Assembly: GCA_902464035.1 (NCBI GenBank) | Contig: CABQHT010000009.1 | Span: 1-49,551, forward strand | Reading direction: 5' to 3' | Source of the DNA: an uncultured Collinsella sp. | GTDB lineage: Bacteria; Actinomycetota; Coriobacteriia; Coriobacteriales; Coriobacteriaceae | Length of the DNA stretch: 49,551 nucleotides | Part shown: piece by piece, positions 14,156-21,930 of the stretch | Layout: every line of letters starts with the position of its first letter | Numbering within the stretch: position 1 is the first letter of the stretch | Translations under genes and position numbers: made by a program | Notes under the pieces: model-generated | Database searches by the model: none | Seen by the model: the letters and a program-made list of their open reading frames with translations, nothing else | Told to the model about the DNA's origin: nothing

Positions 14156-14841
14156 TGGACGACCTCCTCAAAAGCCGGTGCCATATCGCCATCAACGAGA
14201 ATGGTCTCACATGAAGCATCGGGCGCCATGGCCTGGCTGTAGTTGAACACGATATAGGTGGTGTGCTCGCAGGCGTTTGCGATCTGAGCGAGCATGCGCT
14301 TTATGACGCCGTTGTGCAGCCCCACGCCAAGCTCGAGGATGGCAACCCTGTCGTTGCGATGGGTTCGCACAAGGCGCGCAAGCTCTTCGAGCTGGGCCGC
14401 GGCGATGGCGTCTGGATGAGTGAGACGCAGCTCGTCGATCGACGTGCGCGTGCTCCCCTCCGTCTCGAGCACGCGGTTCTCGTCGAACCCTGCGCGAGCA
14501 AAATGCCCGTCGATATTGCAGGTGATCACGAAAGAGTCCGCATGCTCCGTAAGACGCCGCAGCGTGTTCATGAGCGGGCTGGGCTCATATTCGAGATACT
14601 CCTTTTGATGGAACCGCTCGGCCCATCGACGTCGTACGTTTGCATCTGGGGAGGCGAGCCCCTGCAGTATGCAGCTGATGACGTCGGCCTGGGCGAGGTC
14701 CCCGTACGCCTCCCAAAAATGATCATCGGCGCGGAAGAGGTTGAGCCCCTCCGCCATGTCGAGCCCGTTGCTGGCGCCGATGACGATCAGATCCGCCTCG
14801 GCAAGCGCCCGGTCGATGCGAGCTGCTTTCGCTGTTTCCAC
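14143..14841 (-). CDS. Short SIR2-like protein lacking the zinc module
   Basis: A 232-residue paralogue starting at GTG 14841 with GGGAAGG upstream, 4 bases after the previous gene's stop region. It keeps the NAD loop (LIVIGASNGLDMAEGLNLF), TCNIDGHFARAGFDENR and the C-terminal LELGVGLHNGVIKRML, but the segment that should carry QG(D) reads LETEGST, placing Glu where SirTMs have Gln and sirtuins His. All zinc-binding Cys pairs are missing. It is thus probably not an ordinary deacylase; it could bind NAD or ADP-ribose as a regulator or partner of its two neighbours. It overlaps the next gene. Confidence 0.75.
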   Translation of the reverse strand: METAKAARIDRALAEADLIVIGASNGLDMAEGLNLFRADDHFWEAYGDLAQADVISCILQGLASPDANVRRRWAERFHQKEYLEYEPSPLMNTLRRLTEHADSFVITCNIDGHFARAGFDENRVLETEGSTRTSIDELRLTHPDAIAAAQLEELARLVRTHRNDRVAILELGVGLHNGVIKRMLAQIANACEHTTYIVFNYSQAMAPDASCETILVDGDMAPAFEEVVQCRL

Positions 14842-14844
14842 GCG

Positions 14845-15810
14845 CTACCTTCCCAACGTCTTGCGCACGTCGGCGAGCACGTCGGCGATGTCGGCGCGGA
14901 TCGCCATGCCTCGGTCCTCGATCGCGCGGGGGAGAAACTGCGTCTGATTGTTTACGGCGATGTAGCTCGCTTGCGGCAACTGCGCCGTGAGGGCCCAGAA
15001 CGGCTCCTGGATAAATGCAGGCGTGATGCGGCCCACGCCCAGCTCAAGGAAAAGAATCTTCTGATGCGCGTGCGCGTCGAGCCAGTCGGAGACCTTGCGG
15101 TACTGCTCCTCGTAGAGCTCGCCCTGCAAAAAGTTGCCGTAGCCGCGAACCCAGGGGAACGCCTCGGCCCCGCAGTGCGGGCAGCGCGGCACGAGCTCTG
15201 TTGGAACCTCTAGGCCGTCTCCCATGGCCTCGACCATGCGGGAGACCGGCTCGATTGCGTCCCATACGTCATCGGTGCAGCAGCGGGAACATTGGAAAAA
15301 GCGATGGTCGCCCTGGATCTCTGCCACCTTCTCCCACGGGTAGATCTTTACGAACTGCGTGTCCTGGTTAGTGGTGAGCACAAAGAAGTCCTTCTTAGCA
15401 AGGATAGCGTCGAGGTCCTTGTAGGGCTTGCGCAGCGGGGCGTTGAGCGTGGTGTCGAGGAAGGTGGCAAGATAGCCCCAGCGCGCCTCGGCGGTAGGCC
15501 AGCGATAGAATGAACCCTCGAAAGCACCCTTGAAGCCATAGCGCTCGGCGAACTTGCCGAAATGTCTGCGATAGGTCGCGTTGTCCTCGTAGTAGAAGTC
15601 GCCGCCGCCCGCCGCGGAGAGACCGGAGGCACCGCCCACAAGCACGCAATCGGCCTCATCGATCATGCGGACAAAGTCCTTGATCTGCTGGTCGTAGGGC
15701 TTGGGCTCGCGGTCACTCAGGTCGTAGGGCGTGCCACCGCCGCGGTAGGCTGCCTGATGGGAAAACGATCGGTTGGTGAGCTCGATAACGAGCTGCTCGT
15801 ACAGAGTCAC
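14845..15810 (-). CDS. SIR2-family protein (SirTM-like), first of a triplet
   Basis: A 321-residue protein. GTG at 15810 is chosen because AAGAAGG lies 7 bases upstream and longer readings would cross the TetR operator. It has an N-terminal extension of about 50 residues, then VLVGGASGLSAAGGGDFYY, LTTNQDTQFVKIYPWEK, EIQGDHRFFQCSRCC (Gln instead of catalytic His) and PRCPHCGAEAF (second zinc pair). LELGVGRITPAFIQEPFW closes the NAD site. It is the first gene behind a promoter covered by the TATAGACA palindrome and divergent from a TetR regulator. The role is presumably protein ADP-ribosylation by analogy with SirTM. Confidence 0.85.
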   Translation of the reverse strand: MTLYEQLVIELTNRSFSHQAAYRGGGTPYDLSDREPKPYDQQIKDFVRMIDEADCVLVGGASGLSAAGGGDFYYEDNATYRRHFGKFAERYGFKGAFEGSFYRWPTAEARWGYLATFLDTTLNAPLRKPYKDLDAILAKKDFFVLTTNQDTQFVKIYPWEKVAEIQGDHRFFQCSRCCTDDVWDAIEPVSRMVEAMGDGLEVPTELVPRCPHCGAEAFPWVRGYGNFLQGELYEEQYRKVSDWLDAHAHQKILFLELGVGRITPAFIQEPFWALTAQLPQASYIAVNNQTQFLPRAIEDRGMAIRADIADVLADVRKTLGR

Positions 15811-15831
15811 TGGATACCTTCTTTCGGCTAT

Positions 15832-15849
15832 TATAGACAGGTGTCTATA
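15832..15849. promoter_or_regulatory. TetR-type operator
   Basis: TATAGACA-GG-TGTCTATA is a perfect 8-bp-arm palindrome. On the minus strand its end forms the -10 TATAAT of the sirtuin operon (with a -35-like TTGATA 19 bases upstream). It sits between the sirtuin operon and the divergent TetR gene and is the likely repressor site. Confidence 0.75.
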
Positions 15850-15953
15850 AAAAGTATCAATGTTGATTTGCGTGAGAGCAATGAACAGCTTTGAGGCGCT
15901 GTCGATAAACAAACGTCTGCCGGGCATTGTTGAGCGTTGCAATTGGAGGAGCC

Positions 15954-16508
15954 ATGGAAGCGGGGAAGATCGATCGTCGCCGACGCTATACGCTTTCAGT
16001 CATACGGGAGGCGTTCTTTGCGCTGCTGGCCGAGGTCGGCTTCGCAAAGATGACGGTGGCGGATATCTGCCGCCGCGCGGATATCAACCGCGGTACGTTC
16101 TATCTGCATTACGAGGATAAGTTTGCGCTGCTTGATGTGCTTATCGATGAGGCTCTGGCGGCGGCACCTCCGCTCGAGGGGGCGGAGTCGGGGGCCCTTT
16201 GCCAGCGGGCACCGGCAAACGATGACTATTATCTGCTCTACTCGGATGACGACGCGTACGCCCGCGTGGCGCAGCGCGTCATCGAGCGCGGAACAGAGCA
16301 GATGGTTCCCTCGATTATGGAGAAGACCGGGCTTTCGCGCGAGGACGCTTATCTGCTCTTTGTCCACAGCGTTCAGGGAAATCTCGCGGTCAACCGCCTG
16401 CTCGGTTGGAGGCGAGGGCCCGAGTTCGCCCACGCCCAGGAGCTGCTCAGCGCCTATTCCGAAGGGGGCATGCGGGCGGTATCGACTCGTCACGATTTCC
16501 GTAGTTGA
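15954..16508 (+). CDS. TetR-family repressor
   Basis: A 184-residue protein, MEAGKIDRRRRYTLSVIREA onwards; GGAGGAGCC directly before ATG 15954 sets the start. The helix-turn-helix is clear: FFALLAEVGFAKMTVADICRRADINRGTFYLHYEDKFALLD (split here only for reading), typical of TetR proteins of the AcrR/TetR_C_7-like group ('GTFY.HY.dK..LL'). The C-terminal half has a ligand-domain look (EQMVPSIMEKTGLSREDAYL). It is divergent from the sirtuin triplet and very probably represses it and itself at 15832-15849. The inducer is unknown. Confidence 0.9.
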   Translation: MEAGKIDRRRRYTLSVIREAFFALLAEVGFAKMTVADICRRADINRGTFYLHYEDKFALLDVLIDEALAAAPPLEGAESGALCQRAPANDDYYLLYSDDDAYARVAQRVIERGTEQMVPSIMEKTGLSREDAYLLFVHSVQGNLAVNRLLGWRRGPEFAHAQELLSAYSEGGMRAVSTRHDFRS

Positions 16509-16799
16509 TCTTGACTGTGGACTCCATACAAGTCTTGCTCGAGATCGAGCGGAGACAGGGCCCTGCCGAATCGGAGCTATGGCGACCAAAAATGTTGCCA
16601 GAAGACGCCGTCGACGCTGTTTGCGATGGGGCAGAGCTCGATGGCGGTTCGGCACAGTCTGTTTCGTCGGTTTCGCAGGGCGTTGATGGCCTGAAGGCGA
16701 CCGTTGGAAAAAGCTCATTTCCGTGGGGAAGAAACTTCTCGGTGAGTAAAGCTCATCGGAGCGGGGATAGAGCTTTGTCTGCGGGGTACGAAATGCTGG
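16509..16799. other. Gap without recognised gene
   Basis: The 291 bases between the TetR gene and the convergent wall-protein gene have open frames but no ribosome site, domain or strong hairpin. A GC-poor imperfect repeat of 'AAGCTCAT' (about 16711 and 16749) is the only structure noticed. Confidence 0.4.
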
Positions 16800-17684
16800 C
16801 TAGCGGTTGCGACGCCTTGTTGCAGAAATGCCAACTGCCGCAACTACAGCACCTGCAACACTCAGGGCGGCTGCCATCGCACCGTTGTCACCCGTCGCGG
16901 GTAGGGTGGCCCCGGCTGGTTTAACCGCCGCTACTGCCTTGGTGGAAACGGGATTTGCCGTGGGCTTTTTTGCATTGGGCTGCGGTGTGGGCTCGGGCTT
17001 GGTTTCCGGTTCGGGTTTGGAACCGCTCGTATCGGTTGCAAACAAGTGCACGTCACTGTCGAAGACGTAACGGATGTAGTAATCGTGCCGCGTTTCGTGC
17101 ATAATCCCCTGCCCGCTGTCGAAGTCACGGTCAACGTGTGTGCCAAGGTAGGTTGAGCTGTTGAGGTCCAGCCTGTAAGGGATTTGGTCGTCGGCGTAAC
17201 TGCCTGTAAAGACTACGGTTGCTCTAACGTGATTGTCGATCATGGTCAGGGCAATAGAGACGCTGGCCTCTTTGGGGTTCTCGGTTTTTATAAGGCTTTC
17301 GGTATCGGTGTCGATCTTGAAGAGATGGACGGTGTCGTTAAGCTCGTAGATGAAGTCCTCGGGTTTGTCTGGAAAATCGTATACAAGAGCCTCGTTCTGG
17401 ACCAACTCAAAAGCAGGGGGTAGCTCCAAATCGTAGTGATGATCGACGACGGTGGTTGCTTTGAGGCTGCCTTCCGCGTTGACTTCGTCGCAGGTGATGG
17501 GTGCTGCGACATCGGGTTCGGGCGTTTCGGTCGCCAGTGCTGCGCAGGGTAGCAAAAGCTGCCCTGCCATAAGAATGCTTACTCCGAAGGCAACGACTCT
17601 GGCGCCTGCATGAAGCTTGACGTTGCGGATAGACAGGCCAGTGCGTTTGTTATGGGTTTGCGGTGCAACATGCTGTCCATACAT
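16800..17684 (-). CDS. LPXTG-anchored wall protein
   Basis: A 294-residue protein with AAGGAGCGCC before ATG 17684. Residues 28-52 form a signal peptide (VVAFGVSILMAGQLLLPCAA, cut near ALA-TE). The mature part contains a beta-rich, Asp/Glu-rich region (about 60-215) with no recognised domain, then a Pro/Glu repeat linker (KPEPETKPEPTPQPNAKKP) that would cross the wall. The C-terminus is a full sorting signal: LPATGDNGAM, a hydrophobic helix and RRRNR. It is a sortase substrate exposed on the cell surface. The globular domain could be a shaft-type or adhesin domain, but this is not provable here. Confidence 0.85.
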   Translation of the reverse strand: MYGQHVAPQTHNKRTGLSIRNVKLHAGARVVAFGVSILMAGQLLLPCAALATETPEPDVAAPITCDEVNAEGSLKATTVVDHHYDLELPPAFELVQNEALVYDFPDKPEDFIYELNDTVHLFKIDTDTESLIKTENPKEASVSIALTMIDNHVRATVVFTGSYADDQIPYRLDLNSSTYLGTHVDRDFDSGQGIMHETRHDYYIRYVFDSDVHLFATDTSGSKPEPETKPEPTPQPNAKKPTANPVSTKAVAAVKPAGATLPATGDNGAMAAALSVAGAVVAAVGISATRRRNR

Positions 17685-17849
17685 AAGGCGCTCCTTGTTC
17701 GTAGGCCGGTTTCCTTGGATCTATATTGCGCCCGCCCGATTCGGCCAGGCTCATACACGCGAACGCTCACGCGAGCAGGAGAAAGCTCAAGTTAATTTTC
17801 CCACAGTCGACACTTTGCGGCCAACGATTTGCTGTTCAATTCTCGGAGA

Positions 17850-17958
17850 GAGAATCAAGACAGTTGAGGAGTTGTCAGGCAATGAGACCGAGCGCGACAG
17901 CATGGCATCCTCGCCCAAGTTGAAAGAGGTGCGCGAGCTCGCTCGCAAGCTCGCCTAA
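17850..17958 (+). pseudogene. C-terminal fragment of an unknown gene
   Basis: The plus strand reads ERIKTVEELSGNETERDSMA then SSPKLKEVRELARKLA and stops at 17956-17958. The residue mix is that of a real helical C-terminus, but no start or ribosome site precedes it in frame. Together with the ATPase relic just downstream it suggests a small deletion scar. Confidence 0.3.
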
Positions 17959-17970
17959 GGGTAAGAAGAA

Positions 17971-18037
17971 CGCATGGCAATCGGTGTTGGTGGAAATGCT
18001 TGCTGTCCTTTTCAAGAGGAATGCTGATTGCCATGCG
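17971..18037. repeat. Inverted repeat with 12-base arms
   Basis: CGCATGGCAATC (17971-17982) and GATTGCCATGCG (18026-18037) are perfect inverted copies with 43 bases between them. There is no T run after it, so it is not an intrinsic terminator. It may be a scar of a small mobile element or part of a structured RNA. Confidence 0.45.
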
Positions 18038-18066
18038 TCGATGCCCCAGCGGACAATTCCGGTGTG

Positions 18067-18279
18067 CTAAAACGCCTTCTCGCTCAAGAATTCCCTGAAC
18101 GCGGGGATGTCGAAGCCGACGAGGCCACGTCCACGTTTCCCGATAACGCCGTCCTCGAGGAGGCGGCGCTTGTACTGGCTTGCGTAGTTGCTGGCGACGC
18201 CCATACGCTTGGCGATCTCCGAGACCCTGCTGGATCCAGAATCAGGCAGAAGATTGTGAGTGAAAATCGGGAGTAGCAC
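18067..18279 (-). pseudogene. C-terminal winged-helix fragment of an AAA ATPase
   Basis: The last about 55 residues (SRVSEIAKRMGVASNYASQY, KRRLLEDGVIGKRGRGLVGF then DIPAFREFL) are a winged helix-turn-helix end found in archaeal-type/ORC-like AAA ATPases of Coriobacteriia. The ATPase part is missing and the few residues in front have no ribosome site, so this is a relic. It is read toward the left and sits 60 bases from the start of the intact DUF4143 ATPase on the other strand. Confidence 0.6.
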
Positions 18280-18341
18280 TCCCGATTTTGACCAATTAAC
18301 GTTTGTACGAGATAATAGGCTCCATAACGGGAGGCGATTCT

Positions 18342-19550
18342 ATGTACATCGAGCGCGAAATTGAACAGACGATAGATTCGATGCTGGGACAGGGAAAAGT
18401 TGTCCTGGTGACCGGAGCGCGCCAAGTTGGGAAGACGACGGTTCTCAAGCAACATCTAGGCGACCGATTCGACTATGTTTCGATGGAGAACCCGCGGGAT
18501 TATCTTCTTGCAAAAGAGGATGCCGCCCTGTTTTTCGAGTCTCATGATTTGCCGATCATCATTGATGAGATTCAGCGCGTGCCTGAGCTTTTTTCTCCGG
18601 TGAAGTGGGTTGTCGATCAATCAGAGGAGAAGGGCCGAATCGTCCTCACGGGATCCCAGACATATCACCTCATGAAAGGGGTGAGCGAATCTTTGGCGGG
18701 GAGGATTAGAATTCTGGAGATGCCCTCTTTAAGCTTGCGAGAGCTTGTTGGTGGTTCCCAGGGCCCTCGTCCGTATATCCCCAAAAAGGTTTCCTTGGCC
18801 TCTAAGATGTCTTCGGGAAATATTTGGAACATCATCCATAGGGGTTCGATGCCCGAACTGCAAGACCCAAATATCGATTGGGACTCCTATTATTCCGACT
18901 ACGTTGCCGCATATCTCGAACGCGATGTTCGCGATCTTGTAAACGTGAAGGATGAGGCGAAGTTCTACAGCTTTATGGTCGCGTGCGCAGCGAGAACGGG
19001 GCAACTGTTAAATGCCACCGATATTGGAAACACCGTTGACGTCGACCGTAAGACGGTGAAGGCTTGGCTCTCGGTTTTGCAGGCGTCGAACATCGTTCGG
19101 ATTGTCGAGCCCTTTTGGCCTAATGTCGATAAGCGCCTGACCAAGACCCCTAAGATATTCTTTATGGATACAGGTCTTGTTTGTCATCTAACGAGGTGGA
19201 TAACGCCGGAGCAATTGCGCAACGGGGCCGCGGCGGGGCATATATTTGAGACGTTCGTTGTCTCGGAAATTTTGAAGAGCTTTATGAACGCGGGGAAGAG
19301 CCTTCGCGACGTATGGTTCTATCGAGACCAAAAGAAGCGCGAAATTGATTTGCTCATTCAAGAGGGCCATATTCTCCATCCCGTCGAGGTGAAGATGTCA
19401 GCCACGGTGGGCAAAGATGCAGTAAAGAATTTTTCCTGTCTCGAGGGCCTGACCGGCTATGAAATTGGGTTTGGACACGTTGTCTGTCAAACCCCGGATC
19501 CATACCTTATTACCAAGGATGTCCAAGCGATTCCCGTGTGGGGCATATGA
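18342..19550 (+). CDS. DUF4143 AAA-type ATPase
   Basis: A 402-residue protein, MYIEREIEQTIDSMLGQGKV onwards; GGGAGG 8 bases before ATG 18342 sets the start. Walker A is VTGARQVGKTT (24-34), Walker B IIIDEIQ (near 73), sensor 1 VLTGSQTY; the C-terminal DUF4143 domain has the restriction-like core YRDQKKREIDLLIQEG..HPVEVKMS, a D...E-x-K pattern. Known: AAA_14/DUF4143 proteins are common in gut bacteria, variable in copy number, and of unknown role; mobile-element or toxin links have been suggested. It is monocistronic and convergent with parC across a strong hairpin. Confidence 0.9.
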   Translation: MYIEREIEQTIDSMLGQGKVVLVTGARQVGKTTVLKQHLGDRFDYVSMENPRDYLLAKEDAALFFESHDLPIIIDEIQRVPELFSPVKWVVDQSEEKGRIVLTGSQTYHLMKGVSESLAGRIRILEMPSLSLRELVGGSQGPRPYIPKKVSLASKMSSGNIWNIIHRGSMPELQDPNIDWDSYYSDYVAAYLERDVRDLVNVKDEAKFYSFMVACAARTGQLLNATDIGNTVDVDRKTVKAWLSVLQASNIVRIVEPFWPNVDKRLTKTPKIFFMDTGLVCHLTRWITPEQLRNGAAAGHIFETFVVSEILKSFMNAGKSLRDVWFYRDQKKREIDLLIQEGHILHPVEVKMSATVGKDAVKNFSCLEGLTGYEIGFGHVVCQTPDPYLITKDVQAIPVWGI

Positions 19551-19564
19551 TATACGTTGCAACG

Positions 19565-19608
19565 AGCGGGGCCCCGGAGCGCGATGTTGCTGCGCTCCGG
19601 GCCCCGCT
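19565..19608. terminator. Hairpin between convergent genes
   Basis: AGCGGGGCCCCGGAGCGC and GCGCTCCGGGCCCCGCT form a stem of about 17 bp around a 9-base loop. It lies between the DUF4143 gene (plus) and parC (minus). There is no long T run, so termination may be assisted. Confidence 0.6.
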
Positions 19609-19644
19609 GCTTTGTAAAACTATGACGGTTTGGCCACCGTTGTT

Positions 19645-21885
19645 TTAGTCAAACAGACTCGGCATGTCGTTTTCTTTCATGAGGGCACCGGCGGAGGGCA
19701 GGCTCTGCGCGGTGAACTTTTCGGCCGAGACGCCGGCGCCGAGGATGTCTTCGGTCGTGCCGACGGTGGTGACCGAGCGGCCCTTCTTGGCCGTGAAAGC
19801 CTGGACGCCCTGCGTGTTGGTGGTCGTCTTAGTCTTGAGCAGCGACGTGTTGAAGTTCATCAGACGGTAGTCGCTCGAGACCAGCGCAATGTCGCGATCT
19901 TCCTTGAGCACCTGGGCATACAGCAGCTTACTGCCGCCGTAGATGGCGTTCTTGAGGCGCTTGCGGTTGGTCTTGGTGACATATCCGGAAAGCGCAACGC
20001 GCACCACACGACCGTTCTCAAAGACGAATAGCACGTCGGCCTTGTAGTCCTCGGGGTCGATGACCCAGATGACGCTCTCGTCGGGTTCCATCTCAAGATC
20101 GGTCGGCAGGTACGAGCCCAGCTGGGCGGACTTGGTGTCCTCAAACTGCGCGACCTTGCACTTGTACACCTGGCTCTTGTTGGTAAAGACCAGCAGCTCG
20201 TGCGTGTTGGAGGACGGGAACTCAATAAAGGGCTTGTCGCCGTCTTTGTACTTGAGCGTAGCGGCCTTCTTGAGCACGCGGTCGGTCATCTTTTTGAGGT
20301 AGCCGTCGCGCGAGAGCATGATGGTAACGGGGTACTCCTCGACCTCGGGCTCCAGGCTCACTTCGATAACCTCATGGGGCTCAATCCTGCCCGTGCGGCG
20401 CGGCATCACGTACTTCTTGTTGACCGCGGCCAGCTCGTCGCTGATGACCTTCTTGATGTTCTCCTCGCTGGAGAGAATCTCCTCAAGCTCGGCAATCTCG
20501 CCCTCGAGCTTGGCGATGTCCTTGGTGCGGTTGAGGATGTACTCCTCGTTGATGTTGCGGAGCTTAAGTTCGGCAACAAACTCGGCCTGGGTCTCATCGA
20601 TGTCGAAGCCGCGCATGAGGTTGGGCACGACCTCGGCCTCGAGCTTGGTGCCGCGGATGATGGCGATCGCCTTGTCGATGTCGAGCAGGATTGCCTCAAG
20701 GCCGTGCAACAGGTGCAGGCGCTCGGACTTTTTGCCCAGGTCAAAGTTGATGCGGCGACGCGTGGACTGGATGCGCCACTTGACCCACTCGTGCAGGATC
20801 TGGCGCACGCCCATAACACGGGGATAGCCGTCGACGAGCACGTTGAAGTTGCACGAGAACGAATCCTGCAGCGTGGTCGAGCGATAGAGCTTGGCCATGA
20901 GTTTGTCGGGGTCGACGCCGCGCTTAAGGTCGATGGCGATGCGCAGGCCCGAAAGGTCGGTCTCGTCGCGAATGTCAGCGATCTCCTTGACCTTGCCCTC
21001 CTTGGAGAGCTTGACGATGCGCTCGATGATGACATCGGTCTTGGTGGTGTAGGGAATCTCGTAGACCTCGATGATGCGCTCTTCGGGAATCCAGCGCCAA
21101 CGGGAGCGAATCTGGAAGCTGCCAAGGCCGGTCTCGATAATCTTTTCCATCTCCTCGCGGCGGTAGATGATCTCGCCGCCGGTCGAGAAGTCGGGCATGG
21201 GCATGTATTCGAGCAGGTCGCAGTCGGGATCCTGCAGGTAGTGCATCGTTGCGGTACAGACCTCGTTGAGGTTGAAACCGCAGATGTCAGAAGCCATGGC
21301 GACGCCGATGCCCTTATTGGCCGAGACAAGGATGTTGGGGAACGTGGTGGGCAGCAGGCGCGGCTCCTTCATGGCGCCGTCGTAGCTGTCGACGAAGTCG
21401 ACCGGGTCCTTGTCGATGTCCTTGAAGATCTCGGCGCTGATGGGGGAGAGCTTGGCCTCGGTATAACGCGAGGCGGCGTAGCTCAGGTCGCCCGAATAGT
21501 ATTTGCCAAAGTTGCCCTTCGACTCCACGAAGGGGGCGAGCAGCGCCTCGTTGCCGGTGGCCAGGCGCACCATCGTCTCGTAGATCGCGGCATCGCCGTG
21601 CGGGTTGAGCTTCATGGTCTGGCCCACGATGTTGGCGCTCTTCTGGCGCTCGCCCTTGAGCAGACCCATCTTGTACATGGTGTAGAGCAGCTTGCGGTGC
21701 GAGGGCTTAAAGCCGTCAATCTCGGGGAATGCACGCGAGACGTTGACGCTCATGGCGTAGGGCATGTAGTTGACCTCGAGCGTCTGCGTGATCGGCTGGT
21801 CGGTGACCTCGGAGTGCAGGCCGATGACGTTCTCGGCGTTAACCTGCTTTTTCTTTGGCTGGTTCTTCGTCTTCTTCTTTGCCAC
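19645..21885 (-). CDS. parC: DNA topoisomerase IV subunit A-like protein
   Basis: A 746-residue type IIA topoisomerase subunit A. A Lys-rich start precedes the breakage-reunion domain: FPEIDGFKPSHRKLLYTMYK, QTMKLNPHGDAAIYETMVRL and YSGDLSYAASRYTE with the DNA-attached Tyr at about 141. A coiled-coil (IAKLEGEIAELEEILSSEEN) and a C-terminal beta-pinwheel follow; the GyrA box QRRGGKG is not seen, favouring decatenase (ParC) type. The motif is NPHGD where gyrases have YHPHGD. It lies 45 bases after parE and is co-transcribed. It works with ParE to separate daughter chromosomes. Confidence 0.9.
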   Translation of the reverse strand: MAKKKTKNQPKKKQVNAENVIGLHSEVTDQPITQTLEVNYMPYAMSVNVSRAFPEIDGFKPSHRKLLYTMYKMGLLKGERQKSANIVGQTMKLNPHGDAAIYETMVRLATGNEALLAPFVESKGNFGKYYSGDLSYAASRYTEAKLSPISAEIFKDIDKDPVDFVDSYDGAMKEPRLLPTTFPNILVSANKGIGVAMASDICGFNLNEVCTATMHYLQDPDCDLLEYMPMPDFSTGGEIIYRREEMEKIIETGLGSFQIRSRWRWIPEERIIEVYEIPYTTKTDVIIERIVKLSKEGKVKEIADIRDETDLSGLRIAIDLKRGVDPDKLMAKLYRSTTLQDSFSCNFNVLVDGYPRVMGVRQILHEWVKWRIQSTRRRINFDLGKKSERLHLLHGLEAILLDIDKAIAIIRGTKLEAEVVPNLMRGFDIDETQAEFVAELKLRNINEEYILNRTKDIAKLEGEIAELEEILSSEENIKKVISDELAAVNKKYVMPRRTGRIEPHEVIEVSLEPEVEEYPVTIMLSRDGYLKKMTDRVLKKAATLKYKDGDKPFIEFPSSNTHELLVFTNKSQVYKCKVAQFEDTKSAQLGSYLPTDLEMEPDESVIWVIDPEDYKADVLFVFENGRVVRVALSGYVTKTNRKRLKNAIYGGSKLLYAQVLKEDRDIALVSSDYRLMNFNTSLLKTKTTTNTQGVQAFTAKKGRSVTTVGTTEDILGAGVSAEKFTAQSLPSAGALMKENDMPSLFD

Positions 21886-21930
21886 GATATCCTCTTGAAC
21901 TTCTTATGGGCCGTCGTTATCTATTTGCTG

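Noticed and set aside
15811..15942. Longer start for the first sirtuin of the triplet.
   Set aside because: It would place the TetR operator and the -10 inside the coding region; the GTG at 15810 has a ribosome site.
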